This document shows, piece after piece, positions 19,455 to 29,302 of a stretch of DNA of 64,000 bases. The stretch comes from Desulfofustis limnaeus. Its GTDB lineage: Bacteria; Desulfobacterota; Desulfobulbia; Desulfobulbales; Desulfocapsaceae. The stretch lies in the NCBI RefSeq assembly GCF_023169885.1, contig NZ_AP025516.1, forward strand, positions 1,860,001 through 1,924,000, written 5' to 3'. The notes under the pieces are model-generated. The model worked only from the letters and a program-made list of their open reading frames with translations. It was not told the DNA's origin and did no database searches. Position 1 is the first letter of the stretch. Every line of letters starts with the position of its first letter. Position numbers and translations under genes: made by a program.

Positions 19455-20321
19455 ATGCCCCGCTCTTTCGTGTTGCGGTCTGCCCTTGTCGGCAGCCTTT
19501 TTCTTCTGCACGCAGCGCCCTCTTTTGCCAATGAACCGACCGACAGCGGTCTGATTTTCGAACAGACCGCCCAGTGGCAACTGCCGCAAAAACCCCTCGA
19601 CATGGTGCAGTCGGTGGATGGCAAATACGTCTTCATCCTGACCGATCGGCAATCGGTGCTCATCTACGAAACCACCGGCCAATTCAAAGGCAGCGTGCCG
19701 GTGGACAAGGGCGTAACCGCCATCGATACCGACGCCCGCGGCGAGAATCTTCTGCTGATCAACAAGGACAACAACACCTTCTCTTCGGTGGCCATCGACT
19801 TTGTCGTCGATATCGAGATCGGTAACTCGCCGGTCAAGGGCAAGCCGGATGCGCCGGTCACCATCGCCCTGTTCACCGATTTCGAGTGCCCCTACTGCAA
19901 ACAACTCGCCCCGATGCTCGATCAGGTGTTCGAGCACAACCGCGATAAGGTGAAAATCGTCTTTAAGAACATGCCGCTGCGTTTTCACCAATTCGCCGAC
20001 CCGGCCGCCCGAGCCGCCCTTGCTGCCGGCGCGCAGGGCAAGTTCTGGGAGATGCACGACGCCCTGTTCGGCGCGCCGCAGCTCAGCGATGAAGCCATCC
20101 GTAACGCCGCCACCCAGCTCGGCCTGGATATGGCCCGCTTCAATCAGGACCTGAACAGCCCGGCGATCCGGGAACAGATCAACAACGATCTGATTGCCGC
20201 CCAAGACGCCGGGGTCACCGGTACGCCGACCGTGTTCATCAACGGCAAGCGTTTGAAGAACCGGTCCTTGGAAGGCTTCCAGCTCCTCATCGACCAAGAG
20301 TTGCAGGCGGGAGGAAACTGA
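19455..20321 (+). CDS. Periplasmic DsbA-family thioredoxin-fold protein with N-terminal extension
   Basis: 288 residues. The signal peptide (RSALVGSLFLLHAAPSFA) is followed by a region of about 95 residues with beta-propeller-like repeats (MVQSVDGKYVFILTD, IDTDARGENLLLIN). The thioredoxin-like domain starts near residue 130 (PVKGKPDAPVTIALFTDFE) with redox motif CPYC at 145-148, and the cis-Pro loop is GVTGTPTVFING. It probably oxidises or isomerises disulfides in the periplasm, possibly for c-type cytochromes. The N-terminal extension is unusual compared with plain DsbA and may give substrate specificity. phoH starts 8 nt downstream. Confidence 0.88.
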   Translation: MPRSFVLRSALVGSLFLLHAAPSFANEPTDSGLIFEQTAQWQLPQKPLDMVQSVDGKYVFILTDRQSVLIYETTGQFKGSVPVDKGVTAIDTDARGENLLLINKDNNTFSSVAIDFVVDIEIGNSPVKGKPDAPVTIALFTDFECPYCKQLAPMLDQVFEHNRDKVKIVFKNMPLRFHQFADPAARAALAAGAQGKFWEMHDALFGAPQLSDEAIRNAATQLGLDMARFNQDLNSPAIREQINNDLIAAQDAGVTGTPTVFINGKRLKNRSLEGFQLLIDQELQAGGN

Positions 20322-20329
20322 AACGAGCC

Positions 20330-21310
20330 ATGCAGGCCAAACAGGAGCGCAGGACGCTCGAACTGGCCAGCAATGAGCTGGCCAGTACCCTTTACGGCGA
20401 TCTCAACAAGAACATTCAGGTCCTGGAAAACGGGGCCGGGGTCAAAATTCACACTCGCGGGGCCACTCTGACCATTGCCGGAGCCCGGCATGACATCGAT
20501 CTGGCTGCCAATCTGCTCGAGCAGCTCTACGAGCTGATTCGCATCGGTTACCCGGTGTTTTCCTCGGATGTGGCCTTCGGCTTGAAGATCCTGCAGGCCA
20601 ATGCCAAGGCGCGGCTGGACAAGATCTTTCTCGACAAGGTCTACGTCACCACCCGCAACCGGGTGATCTCGCCGAAGACTCCGAACCAGAAGATCTACAT
20701 CGATGCCATCCGGGAGAACGACATCGTGTTCGGCATCGGCCCGGCCGGCACCGGCAAGACCTACCTGGCCGTCGCCATGGCGGTTTCGGCGCTGGCTGAA
20801 GAACGCGTCCGCTCCATCATCCTCACCCGGCCGGCGGTGGAGGCCGGAGAAAAGCTCGGTTTTCTGCCCGGCGATCTGGCCCAGAAAGTCGATCCCTATC
20901 TGCGCCCACTCAACGACGCCCTGATCGACATGCTCGGCCCGGACAAAGCCGCCGACCTGGTGGATCGCGGCGTCATCGAAATCGCCCCGCTGGCCTTCAT
21001 GCGCGGCCGCACCCTGAGCAACGCCTTCATCATCCTGGACGAGGCGCAGAACACCACCCGGGAGCAGATGAAGATGTTTCTCACCCGGATCGGTTTCGAT
21101 TCACGGGCCGTTATCACCGGCGACACCACCCAGGTGGATCTGCCGGTGCACCAGCGTTCCGGCCTCATCCAGGCGGAAACCTTGTTGCAGAACATCAACG
21201 GCATCGGCTTCTGCCGTTTCACCAAGGCGGATGTGGTCCGCCACCCGCTGGTCCAGAAGATCATTCATGCCTACGAAATGGATCTGGCGGAAAACGGCCG
21301 GACGATCTAA
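20330..21310 (+). CDS. phoH: PhoH-family ATPase
   Basis: 326 residues of the PhoH/YbeZ type. The N-terminal KH-like region ends near 75, and the P-loop GPAGTGKT is at 137-144. Downstream are the PhoH block [19 protein letters not shown] and Walker [12 protein letters not shown], then GDTTQVDLP. Family members bind RNA and ATP and are coupled to ribosome maturation with YbeY. Fittingly, ybeY starts 41 nt downstream. Confidence 0.95.
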   Translation: MQAKQERRTLELASNELASTLYGDLNKNIQVLENGAGVKIHTRGATLTIAGARHDIDLAANLLEQLYELIRIGYPVFSSDVAFGLKILQANAKARLDKIFLDKVYVTTRNRVISPKTPNQKIYIDAIRENDIVFGIGPAGTGKTYLAVAMAVSALAEERVRSIILTRPAVEAGEKLGFLPGDLAQKVDPYLRPLNDALIDMLGPDKAADLVDRGVIEIAPLAFMRGRTLSNAFIILDEAQNTTREQMKMFLTRIGFDSRAVITGDTTQVDLPVHQRSGLIQAETLLQNINGIGFCRFTKADVVRHPLVQKIIHAYEMDLAENGRTI

Positions 21311-21351
21311 CGGGACTTCGTCCGTTGCGACCTTACCCAAGAGGAATCACC

Positions 21352-22539
21352 ATGTCGATCACTCTGGTAGCTGAACACCCGCGCATCACGACACCCCTGG
21401 CGGCGATGGTGCGGCGCGACGTCGCCACACTGGTGCGCACGTGCGGCCTGAGCGGTGCCGGCATCTCGGTGGTGCTCACCACCAATGCCACGATCCGCGA
21501 GCTCAACCATCGCTACCGTCACCAAGACAAGCCGACCAACGTCCTCAGTTTTCCCTTCGCCGACGGCGCCGATCCGGCGGTGCAATCGCTCGGTCTTGCC
21601 GAACTCGGCGATATCGTCATCTCCGTCGACCGCGCCGCTGAAGAAGCGCAGCACTACGGTCTGACGCTCTACCAGCGTCTGCAGTGGCTGGTCACCCACG
21701 GCCTGCTGCACCTGCTCGGCTACGACCACGAAAAGAGCGCCGAAGATGCTCAAGAGATGCAACACGAGGAGACGGATCTGCTTGAAATTCTGAACGAAAC
21801 AAGGAGGCCCGGGATGATCAGCCTAGCCATAAATGTCGATCATGTAGCCACCATCCGTCAGGCTCGCGGCATCAACGAGCCCGATCCGGTCACTGCCGCC
21901 GCCCTGTGCGAGTTGGCCGGCGCCAAAGGCATTGTCGTGCACCTGCGGGAAGACCGGAGGCACATCCAGGATCGTGATGTCAGGGTGTTGCGGGAGACGG
22001 TGAAGACCAAACTCAATCTGGAGATGGGGGCGCATCCGGAAATCATCAAGATCGCCCTGGAGATCGTTCCCGACATGATCACCCTGGTGCCCGAAAAACG
22101 CCGGGAACTGACCACGGAAGGCGGACTGGACGTGGTCTCCCAACACAAGAAGTTGGCCGGCACCATAGCCAAGATGACCCGGGCCAATATCCCCGTATCG
22201 CTGTTCATCGATCCCGTTTCAGCCCAGATCAAGGCCGCCGCCGAGGTCGGCGCCACCTTTGTCGAACTCCACACCGGCACCTATGCGGACGCAGCGACCG
22301 AGGCCGAGCGTGACGAACAGCTGCAACTCCTCGCCGCCGCCGCCGAAGAGGCCCATCACCACGGCCTGCGCGTCAACGCCGGACACGGTCTCAACTACAC
22401 CAATACCGCCGCCGTGGCCGGGCTCGACCACATCGAGGAATTGTCCATCGGTCATGCCGTGATCAGCCGGGCCGTCTTCTGCGGCATCGAACAGGCGGTC
22501 AGGGACATGGTCGCCATCGTCGAGGGCGCCGGTTGGTAA
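21352..22539 (+). CDS. ybeY: YbeY rRNA maturation factor fused in frame to PdxJ
   Basis: A single frame of 395 residues starting at ATG 21352 behind AGAGGAATCACC. Residues 1-154 are YbeY: the zinc-binding signature [12 protein letters not shown] supplies three His ligands, and TNVLSFPF and GDIVIS are family blocks. YbeY is a metalloprotein needed for 16S rRNA 3' maturation and ribosome quality control. No stop codon separates it from the PdxJ part, which begins with Met155 and runs to 22539. An AAGGAGG site just before codon 155 allows separate initiation of PdxJ. So the cell could make a fusion, free PdxJ, or both. The preceding phoH gene is the usual partner of ybeY. Confidence 0.88.
   Translation: MSITLVAEHPRITTPLAAMVRRDVATLVRTCGLSGAGISVVLTTNATIRELNHRYRHQDKPTNVLSFPFADGADPAVQSLGLAELGDIVISVDRAAEEAQHYGLTLYQRLQWLVTHGLLHLLGYDHEKSAEDAQEMQHEETDLLEILNETRRPGMISLAINVDHVATIRQARGINEPDPVTAAALCELAGAKGIVVHLREDRRHIQDRDVRVLRETVKTKLNLEMGAHPEIIKIALEIVPDMITLVPEKRRELTTEGGLDVVSQHKKLAGTIAKMTRANIPVSLFIDPVSAQIKAAAEVGATFVELHTGTYADAATEAERDEQLQLLAAAAEEAHHHGLRVNAGHGLNYTNTAAVAGLDHIEELSIGHAVISRAVFCGIEQAVRDMVAIVEGAGW
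21814..22539 (+). CDS. pdxJ: PdxJ module, pyridoxine 5'-phosphate synthase (internal start)
   Basis: From ATG 21814 the product is 241 residues, the standard PdxJ length. Family blocks are [63 protein letters not shown] and [12 protein letters not shown]. PdxJ condenses 3-amino-2-oxopropyl phosphate with deoxyxylulose 5-phosphate to form pyridoxine 5'-phosphate, acting as a cytosolic TIM-barrel oligomer. AAGGAGG at 21801-21807 with a 6-nt spacer is a near-ideal ribosome-binding site, which argues that this part is also made alone. It is in frame with ybeY. Confidence 0.9.
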   Translation: MISLAINVDHVATIRQARGINEPDPVTAAALCELAGAKGIVVHLREDRRHIQDRDVRVLRETVKTKLNLEMGAHPEIIKIALEIVPDMITLVPEKRRELTTEGGLDVVSQHKKLAGTIAKMTRANIPVSLFIDPVSAQIKAAAEVGATFVELHTGTYADAATEAERDEQLQLLAAAAEEAHHHGLRVNAGHGLNYTNTAAVAGLDHIEELSIGHAVISRAVFCGIEQAVRDMVAIVEGAGW

Positions 22540-22589
22540 ACCTCGTGGCCTGCTCCTCCAGCAGCCCCCGGCGATCGGCTCGAACCCGA

Positions 22590-22619
22590 TTGACAAGGCC
22601 GAATTGCCTGTGGTAAAGA
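22590..22619 (+). promoter_or_regulatory. Promoter of tRNA-Leu (TAA)
   Basis: TTGACA at 22590-22595 and TAAAGA at 22614-22619 with an 18-bp spacer, 10 bp before the tRNA 5' end. Confidence 0.5.
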
Positions 22620-22629
22620 CACACAACCT

Positions 22630-22717
22630 GCCTCGGTGGTGGAACCGGTAGACACCAGGGACTTAAAATCCCTTGACCTTGATGGTCGTGCGAGTTCGAC
22701 TCTCGCCCGAGGCACCA
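22630..22717 (+). tRNA. tRNA-Leu (TAA)
   Basis: 88 nt with encoded CCA and a long variable arm. Acceptor stem GCCTCGG/CCGAGGC, anticodon stem AGGGA/TCCCT with loop CTTAAAA and anticodon TAA, and T arm CGAGTTCGACTCTCG. A terminator follows at 22743-22772. Confidence 0.97.
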
Positions 22718-22742
22718 CACGCTTCGCCGCCCCAGTGTTTCC

Positions 22743-22772
22743 GGCCGATAGCTCCCCCTGATCGGCCTTTTT
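22743..22772 (+). terminator. Rho-independent terminator after tRNA-Leu
   Basis: GGCCGAT and ATCGGCC form a 7-bp stem around an 11-nt loop, followed by TTTTT. It lies 25 nt after the tRNA. Confidence 0.75.
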
Positions 22773-22816
22773 AGTAGGCCCGCCAGCCCCCGCCCGTCGC
22801 TCTTCTTTCCTGCCGT

Positions 22817-22845
22817 TTGCGTCTTACGGCCTTGACGGCTATAAT
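22817..22845 (+). promoter_or_regulatory. Candidate promoter of sucrose synthase gene
   Basis: TTGCGT (22817-22822), 17-bp spacer and a perfect TATAAT (22840-22845), giving a leader of about 150 nt before ATG 23001. The -35 box is imperfect. Confidence 0.45.
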
Positions 22846-23000
22846 GACGGCAGTATCTTTTCACCTTGAGCGATCACAATCGACGAGTGACGATCGCCGC
22901 CCCATCTTCAGCGTCCCTGATGCCGTTCCTTGCTGCCGGCTTGCCGGCAGACTGATCCCGGCGCCGAACCGGCAACGGCACTGCACAACAGGAGTTCCTC

Positions 23001-25382
23001 ATGCAAAAACCATTCGAATCGTTCGTCAGCCATAATCCGGAAACCACCTATGAACTGTTCCAGAGTTACCGGGCCACCGGCAAGAATCTACTGCTCGGCA
23101 GCGAGCTGTGGGACGGGTTTCAGGCTTTTGCGGCCGAACGGCCGGCCCTGCAGCGGGACACGTCCGTCGCCGATGTCATCCTGAAGAGCCAGGAAGCCGC
23201 TTTGTCCGATGGTGATTTCTACCTGATGGTCCGTCCGGGAGTGGCGCGGTGGTTTTACTACCGTTTCAATTTCGAAGCAAAAACCATGTCTGAGGTCTCC
23301 GTGGCCGAATTTCTCTGTTTCAAGGAACAGCTGGTTTCCACCTCCCCCGTCAGCCGCCTCCTGGAGATCGATTTCTCGCCTTTTGTCCGCGATTTTCCGA
23401 AAATGAACCAGACCCGCTCCATCGGCAACGGGGTTGAATTTCTCAATCGCCATTTCTCCAGCCGTCTGGCCCACGATCTCACCCGGGGCGAGGAGCTGCT
23501 CCTATCCTTTTTGAGCGTGCATGGCTACGATTCGCAGCCGTTTATGATCAACGCCTCGATCACCTCCGTCAAGGAGCTGCGTCGGGCGCTGGTGCAAGGA
23601 ATGCGTTACCTGGAAAGCCAGCCGGCCGATCACCAGTGGTCGGACTGTGAAAACAGCCTCAGGGCAATGGGCTTCGAACCGGGCTGGGGCCGCACCCGGG
23701 ACGGCATCATCAAGACCATGAGCCTGCTCGCCGATCTGCTGGAAGCACCCGACCACCACATCCTGGAAACCTTTCTCGCCAGGGTGCCGATGATCTTCAA
23801 TATCGCCATCCTGTCACCGCACGGCTACTTCGGTCAGACAGACGTTCTCGGCCTGCCCGATACCGGCGGCCAGGTCGTCTACATCCTCGACCAAGTCAAG
23901 GCCCTGGAAAAAGAGATGAAGCTGCGGTTGTACAACCAGGGACTCGACATCCAACCGCGGATCCTGATCATTACTCGGCTCATTCCCGACTGCGGCGGGA
24001 CCACCTGTAATCAAGAAGAAGAGCCGGTGGTTGGCACCGAAGGGGTGAGCATCGTTCGTGTCCCCTTCCGGCGTGAGGACGGATCGATCATCGATCAGTG
24101 GTTGTCGAGGTTCGAGGTATGGCCCTACCTGGAACGATTCTCCATCGAGGCGGAACAGGCCATCCTCGATCGTCTGGAGCGGCGGCCCGACCTGGTTATC
24201 GGCAACTATTCCGACGGCAATCTGGCCGCCTACCTGATAGCGCAGAGCCTTGGGGTCACCCAATGCACCATCGCCCATGCCCTGGAAAAGACCAAGTACC
24301 TCTACTCGGCGCTCTACTGGAAAGATCTCGAGGACCAGTACCATTTTTCCTGCCAGTTCACCGCCGATCTGATCGCCATGAACTCCTCCGATTTCATCAT
24401 CACCTCCACCTACCAGGAGATTGCCGGCTCAGAGGATGTGGTTGGTCAGTATGAAAGCTACGCCTCCTTCACCATGCCCGATCTGCAGCGGGTGCTGCAC
24501 GGCGTCGATGTGTTCGATCCGAAGTTCAACATTGTCTCCCCCGGGGCCGACGCCGACATCTATTTCCCTTACACGGACCAGGCCCGGCGCTTCACCGACG
24601 AGCAGGACGCCATAGCCGAACTGATCGACGGCGGACCGGGCGACTTCTGTCGCGGCAGCTTCAGCGACAACGACAAGCCGCTGATCTTCTCCATGGCGCG
24701 CCTCGACCAGATCAAAAACCTCACCGGCCTGGTCAGGTGGTTCGGTGCCCACGAATCCCTGCGCCGACAGGCGAACCTGCTGATTATCGGCGGCACCGTG
24801 GCCGAAGAACACTCGGGAGACAACGAGGAGCGGCACCAGATCCGGCTGATGCACGAATTGTTCGACCAGTTCCAGTTGGAGGGCCAGGTCCGCTGGCTGG
24901 GGACCCGGCTGGCCAAGAAGACGTCCGGAGAGATGTATCGTTGTATCGCCGACCGGCGCGGCGTGTTCGTCCAACCGGCTTTCTTCGAGGCCTTCGGACT
25001 GACGGTGATCGAGGCCATGGCCAGCGGCCTGCCGACCTTCGCCACCCGCTACGGCGGCCCCTTGGAGATCATCAAACACGGCGTCTCGGGATTTCACATC
25101 GACCCCAATCACGGCAGCCAGGCGGCAGACGACATCAGCTCGTTTTTTGCCCGTTGCACCGAGGACCCCGATCATTGGCAGCAGCTATCGAAGGGAGCCA
25201 TCCAGCGGGTGGAAGAGCGCTATACCTGGCGCCGCTATGCCAAGCGCCTCCTGTCCTTGACCTGCATCTACGGCTTCTGGAAATACACCACCAACCTGGA
25301 ACGCCAGGAAACCAGACGCTACATGGAGATGCTTTATCACCTGCAGTTCAAGCACCGCGCCGCCACGCTGCCCCGCCACTGA
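23001..25382 (+). CDS. Sucrose synthase
   Basis: 793 residues, the length of bacterial and plant sucrose synthases. A long N-terminal regulatory region (about 1-265) precedes the GT-B domains. The first GT block reads [24 protein letters not shown], and the C-terminal nucleotide-sugar site has [17 protein letters not shown] followed by [10 protein letters not shown]. The enzyme interconverts sucrose plus NDP with NDP-glucose plus fructose in the cytosol. It is convergent with, and only 11 bp from, the sucrose-phosphate synthase gene, so synthesis and cleavage genes are paired. The Ser phosphorylation site of plant enzymes is not evident. Confidence 0.95.
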   Translation: MQKPFESFVSHNPETTYELFQSYRATGKNLLLGSELWDGFQAFAAERPALQRDTSVADVILKSQEAALSDGDFYLMVRPGVARWFYYRFNFEAKTMSEVSVAEFLCFKEQLVSTSPVSRLLEIDFSPFVRDFPKMNQTRSIGNGVEFLNRHFSSRLAHDLTRGEELLLSFLSVHGYDSQPFMINASITSVKELRRALVQGMRYLESQPADHQWSDCENSLRAMGFEPGWGRTRDGIIKTMSLLADLLEAPDHHILETFLARVPMIFNIAILSPHGYFGQTDVLGLPDTGGQVVYILDQVKALEKEMKLRLYNQGLDIQPRILIITRLIPDCGGTTCNQEEEPVVGTEGVSIVRVPFRREDGSIIDQWLSRFEVWPYLERFSIEAEQAILDRLERRPDLVIGNYSDGNLAAYLIAQSLGVTQCTIAHALEKTKYLYSALYWKDLEDQYHFSCQFTADLIAMNSSDFIITSTYQEIAGSEDVVGQYESYASFTMPDLQRVLHGVDVFDPKFNIVSPGADADIYFPYTDQARRFTDEQDAIAELIDGGPGDFCRGSFSDNDKPLIFSMARLDQIKNLTGLVRWFGAHESLRRQANLLIIGGTVAEEHSGDNEERHQIRLMHELFDQFQLEGQVRWLGTRLAKKTSGEMYRCIADRRGVFVQPAFFEAFGLTVIEAMASGLPTFATRYGGPLEIIKHGVSGFHIDPNHGSQAADDISSFFARCTEDPDHWQQLSKGAIQRVEERYTWRRYAKRLLSLTCIYGFWKYTTNLERQETRRYMEMLYHLQFKHRAATLPRH

Positions 25383-25393
25383 GGGCCGGGCGT

Positions 25394-27574
25394 TTAGACG
25401 AACCCATAGTGGCGCAGGCCATCGACGATCCCGGCGGCATACGGCTCAGGGCTGAAGTAGATATTCGGCGTACCCCGCAGGTGCTCCAGTTCCTCGCTGT
25501 GGTTGCCGACCACCAACCCCCGGGTGCGTCCCTGGATCATATCGGCGTCGTTGCCCGAGTCACCGGCAACCATGATATGCCGCGGTGAAAAATCATATTT
25601 CTGGATCAGGTACTCGATGGCCTTTCCCTTTGAGGCACGCAGCGGCAGGATATCGAGAAACTGACCGTGGGAATAGATCACCTGGCAGCGGAGCCGCACC
25701 GCTTCCAGGGCATCGTAGACCCGCTGCAGCCGGCCGTCCTTTTCTTCCAGATAGTAGCTGATCTTGTGGCTGCGCTGTCCCTCCGCCTCCTGGGAAACGA
25801 GAAAGTCCAGGGCGGCCAGCGCCTTTTTGATCGCCTCGGCCTGCCACTGCCACGAGATGTGCTGCTGCCATCCCTTGTCCATGCGAAAATCGGGCCCGTA
25901 ATAGATCTCCGTCCCGACCGAGCAGATCATGATATCGGGGGTTGGGAAATTGTATTCCGTCATCACCTCGATGGTCAGCTCCAGGCTCCGGCCGGTGGCC
26001 ACCCCCCAGGCCAGCGCGTCGCGCTTCTCCTCCAGCAGGGCGAAGAGGCGGTTCATGGCAGGGTCGTCACCAACCAGGGTGTTGTCGATGTCGGTGATCA
26101 ACAGGTGGCGGACGTTGGTCAGGCGACGTCCGAACGAAGGCCGGCCGTTGCCGTATTCCCCGGCGAGACCCGGCGCATCCGGCTCCTGATCCGGGAGCAG
26201 CCGTTTTACCGCCTCCAGGTATCTTTCACAATGGGCGCGCCAGGAATAATGGGAACGGACGCCGTTGATGCCGTTGTTGGAAAACATCGTCCATTGTTGC
26301 TTATCGAGCAGGATGGTTTTTATGGCCGTCGCGATCTGGATCGAGTCGGTCGCGTCAACCAGGATGCCGTTGCTGCAATTGGCGACGATATCCCGCGGGC
26401 CGCCGTCATCGGTGGCCACGATCGGCACCCCGCAGGCGGACGCCTCGATCAGCGTCAAACCAAAGGGTTCGACGAGTGCCGGATTGACGAATACCCCGCC
26501 GCTTTGGGCACATAAACGATAAAGCTCAGGAACCTCCGTAGCAAAATCGTGCCGTTTCGGGATGGCTAGTTTGCCATACAGGTCATAGCGATCCATATGC
26601 AACAGCATGTCGGTCAGCACCGCTTTTTCGTTTTCTTCCATCTCCACGATGTTGCTACGGATACCGGCGAAGATGGCGAGGTTGGCCACCGCCCGCAGTT
26701 CCTTGTCGTTCCCGTAGGCGTTGATCAGTCCGGCTATGTTTTTTCGATGATCGGGGCGACACAGGGCGAGAATGAAGGGCTTTTCGGGAACCATCCAGAA
26801 ACGGTGCAATTCCTTCAACAGGGTGGTTCGTATCTGTTTCACCTCGTCGCTGAACAGCTCCGGATCGAACTGAATGTCGTAATAGGGGTAAAAGGCCTCC
26901 AGGTCGAGGCCGGGAGCTATGACCTCCGGAGGCGCCTGCGGGGTGTTGCGATACAAACCGTACTGCTCCTCGATTTCCTGTTGCGTCGAGACAACTATCA
27001 TATCGGCGGCCTCGATGATTCGCTCTTCCCGATCGATGCGCAAACCGATCTTGTACTGGCTTTCCATCTTCGCCTTTTTCAGACCGTCGGCGATCAATTT
27101 GTTTCGCTTGTTTCTGCCCAGGCTATGCCCGGTAAAGACGAACGGCACATCGAAAGCGGCGGCAATTTCCATGGCCACGTAACCGGCATCGGCATAGTGA
27201 CCGTGGACCAGATCGGGCGTCCGCCCCTGTTTGGTGATGAAGGTGATGGTGTTGTCGACGAACTCTTCGAGATGGGGCCACAGCAGTTCCTTGCGCACAT
27301 ATTTTTTTCCCCCGCACGGCAACCGAACCAACTGCGCCTTGTCGCTGATGATTTCGAACGGCACGGCATAATCCGACGATAAACGACGATCATCGATCAA
27401 CCGCGTCAACAGGTCGACACGACCGACCTGCTCCACGTCACCAAGGGACTTGGCCAGTTCGAGGACGTATTTCACCTGTCCGCCGGTATCGGCATCTCGC
27501 CCCAGCTCCGGACTGCTGCTGCGGACAAGGCCGTGGATGCTGATATGCATGATATACAAACCATCTTTGTGCAT
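25394..27574 (-). CDS. Bifunctional sucrose-phosphate synthase/phosphatase
   Basis: I use ATG 27574 (GGAG upstream), giving 726 residues; an earlier Met at 27607 is possible. The N-terminal GT-B part starts MHISIHGLVR with GRDADTGGQVKYVLELAK, then VHGHYADAGYVA, FTGHSLGRNK, and the donor site EPFGLTLIEASACGVP. The C-terminal HAD domain (about the last 240 residues) has DIDNT with both catalytic Asp residues and GDSGND. The first part makes sucrose 6-phosphate from UDP-glucose and fructose 6-phosphate; the second probably removes the phosphate. Product likely sucrose as osmolyte or reserve. Active-site residues are present in both halves. Confidence 0.93.
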   Translation of the reverse strand: MHKDGLYIMHISIHGLVRSSSPELGRDADTGGQVKYVLELAKSLGDVEQVGRVDLLTRLIDDRRLSSDYAVPFEIISDKAQLVRLPCGGKKYVRKELLWPHLEEFVDNTITFITKQGRTPDLVHGHYADAGYVAMEIAAAFDVPFVFTGHSLGRNKRNKLIADGLKKAKMESQYKIGLRIDREERIIEAADMIVVSTQQEIEEQYGLYRNTPQAPPEVIAPGLDLEAFYPYYDIQFDPELFSDEVKQIRTTLLKELHRFWMVPEKPFILALCRPDHRKNIAGLINAYGNDKELRAVANLAIFAGIRSNIVEMEENEKAVLTDMLLHMDRYDLYGKLAIPKRHDFATEVPELYRLCAQSGGVFVNPALVEPFGLTLIEASACGVPIVATDDGGPRDIVANCSNGILVDATDSIQIATAIKTILLDKQQWTMFSNNGINGVRSHYSWRAHCERYLEAVKRLLPDQEPDAPGLAGEYGNGRPSFGRRLTNVRHLLITDIDNTLVGDDPAMNRLFALLEEKRDALAWGVATGRSLELTIEVMTEYNFPTPDIMICSVGTEIYYGPDFRMDKGWQQHISWQWQAEAIKKALAALDFLVSQEAEGQRSHKISYYLEEKDGRLQRVYDALEAVRLRCQVIYSHGQFLDILPLRASKGKAIEYLIQKYDFSPRHIMVAGDSGNDADMIQGRTRGLVVGNHSEELEHLRGTPNIYFSPEPYAAGIVDGLRHYGFV

Positions 27575-27940
27575 GGTGCGGTCTCCGATCGAAATGGTGG
27601 CAGGCATGCCCTGGTAAACGGCTACCTGCCGCTCACCGGTCTTCTCGATGGCAGATCGAGCCGGGCCTGCCCGAAGATTGCCTGTTTCGTCGGCAGAACT
27701 GCGGGAACTGCGGGGATCATGGGAAACTCAATGCCGGTGTGCTCTGTCATGCAGCTCCTCGCACGGCACTACCGCTGAATAATTCTAGTGCATAAGGACG
27801 GTTAATGCCAGTCTCATATGCCCCTCCAGCCGGTCAACGGATCGACGCCCCGACTCTCCACACGGAAAAACCACGGCCTCACCGGGCGCCACCCCTCTGC
27901 GGATGCGGTAGAATCGCCGCACTGGCTTTCGCAGCGACGT
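27575..27940. other. Upstream region of the sucrose-phosphate synthase gene
   Basis: About 365 bases. It holds the leader of the minus-strand gene, with no believable ORF on either strand and no strong hairpin. An AT-richer patch near 27775-27790 is the most promoter-like segment for the minus-strand gene, but I cannot assign boxes. Confidence 0.35.
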
Positions 27941-27969
27941 TTGCCTCAGGAGGTTCAGATTGCTATACT
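27941..27969 (+). promoter_or_regulatory. Promoter of the small gene at 27990
   Basis: TTGCCT (27941-27946), 17-bp spacer and TATACT (27964-27969), about 20 bp before ATG 27990. The match in spacing supports the downstream small ORF as a real gene. Confidence 0.5.
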
Positions 27970-27989
27970 CTACACCAAGAGGGACCACC

Positions 27990-28325
27990 ATGCGCCGCAG
28001 CCATCCTTTTTTCATACAATATCATGTCAGGCAGGCCGCCTCGGCTGTCGGACCGGAGCCCAGGCGTGAGGGGTTCGCCACGGTTATCGTCTTTGCCGAG
28101 AGCGCCGAGCAGGCGCGCGCCCGAGCCGGACGGGCGGCGGCGGACAACCGGCTGGAGATCGTCCGTCTGCTGCGCATCCATCTGGTTTCCCCGCAGGCCC
28201 TGAACGGCCTTGGTTCCGTCCTTCGCACCCTCCATGAAAAAGCGGAACGCCTCGGCTTCGGACTGCATTTCGATCCCTGCCCGATCACTGGTCAGTGTCA
28301 AGACGACCAACGCTCCGATCGGTGA
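27990..28325 (+). CDS. Small hypothetical protein
   Basis: 111 residues from ATG 27990 with GAGGGACC in front and a promoter-like element 20 bp upstream. Composition is biased to Arg/Ala/Glu with a helical segment ESAEQARARAGRAAADNRLEIVRLLRIHLVSP. No signal peptide, membrane helix or motif that I recognise. The reading is supported by start context rather than homology. Confidence 0.45.
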   Translation: MRRSHPFFIQYHVRQAASAVGPEPRREGFATVIVFAESAEQARARAGRAAADNRLEIVRLLRIHLVSPQALNGLGSVLRTLHEKAERLGFGLHFDPCPITGQCQDDQRSDR

Positions 28326-28893
28326 GCCGTCAAGCACTCCTTTTTTCGGCATCAGCATCCCGATCATTTCTCATCCCGCGCTCGCCGCTGTCGGAACCGA
28401 TCTCGACGCTAAGCGAGCCCTTGTTCCACGAGAGAAGGTTCATCCGGAATGAGCCTGCTTTTTTAATTTACCGGCAAAGAGCCCGGCGACGGGCATCGCT
28501 TCCAAACGCTGCTCTTCGGCCTGATCACCGTCACGCCACGGCTGACAGACAGGCCATCCATGGCCTGCTGTCAGTTGCGGACGTCCTGTCCGCAACCCTG
28601 CGGGCCTGCTATGGCGAGCCGGCGGGCCTCCGCGAGGCGTTTTCCAGCAATACCCGTCGCCTCCTGGGCAGCCGATGAGTACGTTCAATCCGGATGGACC
28701 AAAAAAAAACACCGCTCGCAGAAAAAAAAATAATGGTTGTGAAACAAATCTAACCAGACGGTATTAATAATATTTCTTAAAAAGATCATCAATTTATCAG
28801 GCTAAACTACGTATAAATACCTATTTACAGCGCCTCTGCCGATAAGTAATAGTGAAGACATAGAAGAACCTGTGATGACGTCGGGAGGGGTCC
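28326..28893. other. Gene-poor stretch with two adjacent hairpins and an AT-rich patch
   Basis: About 570 bases with no convincing gene. At 28543-28573 an inverted repeat pairs TGACAG-A-CAGGCCAT with ATGGCCTG-CTGTCA. At 28574-28596 GTTGCGGAC pairs with GTCCGCAAC around a 5-nt loop. From about 28690 to 28830 the composition turns strongly AT-rich with runs of A, then a TATAAA near 28812 that may be the -10 box for the gene at 28894. A small RNA gene is conceivable but not shown. Confidence 0.4.
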
Positions 28894-29142
28894 ATGGACA
28901 GTCATTCGCGCAGCAACCGGAAATTCCCCAAAGGCGGGTTTCCCCTTGAGGAAGAGCCGCAAAACAAAAAACCGAAACACCTCATTCACCCCAGCCATCT
29001 TTCGATCAGGAGGAAGCTGCCGCTGCATGCATTACCGATCGAGCCGGACGGCTCACATCTGATCGTTCGTGCCGGCAGAGACACCTACCACTTCGACTTG
29101 GTTGAACAAATCCTTCTGCAACGGGACTTTATCATCGACTGA
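28894..29142 (+). CDS. Small hypothetical protein
   Basis: 82 residues, ATG 28894 preceded by GGGAGGGG. N-terminal half is basic and Pro/Lys-rich (SNRKFPKGGFPLEEEPQNKKPKH). The C-terminal half looks like a short beta domain (LPIEPDGSHLIVRAGRDTYHFDLVEQIL). No family recognised. A good ribosome-binding site and an AT-rich promoter region favour a real gene. Confidence 0.5.
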   Translation: MDSHSRSNRKFPKGGFPLEEEPQNKKPKHLIHPSHLSIRRKLPLHALPIEPDGSHLIVRAGRDTYHFDLVEQILLQRDFIID

Positions 29143-29302
29143 GAAGAAGCTTGCGATCATCTGTCGCCAGTGGCCACGGGCGCCGGCACAGATGGTATCT
29201 CACCCTGTTTGTCACCGCCCATTCCCAGGAAGAGCCACACCCTCTTATTCCAGTACGACGTTGTCGTCATTTCCCGCCCGTCACGATTGTGGCTGACGCC
29301 AT

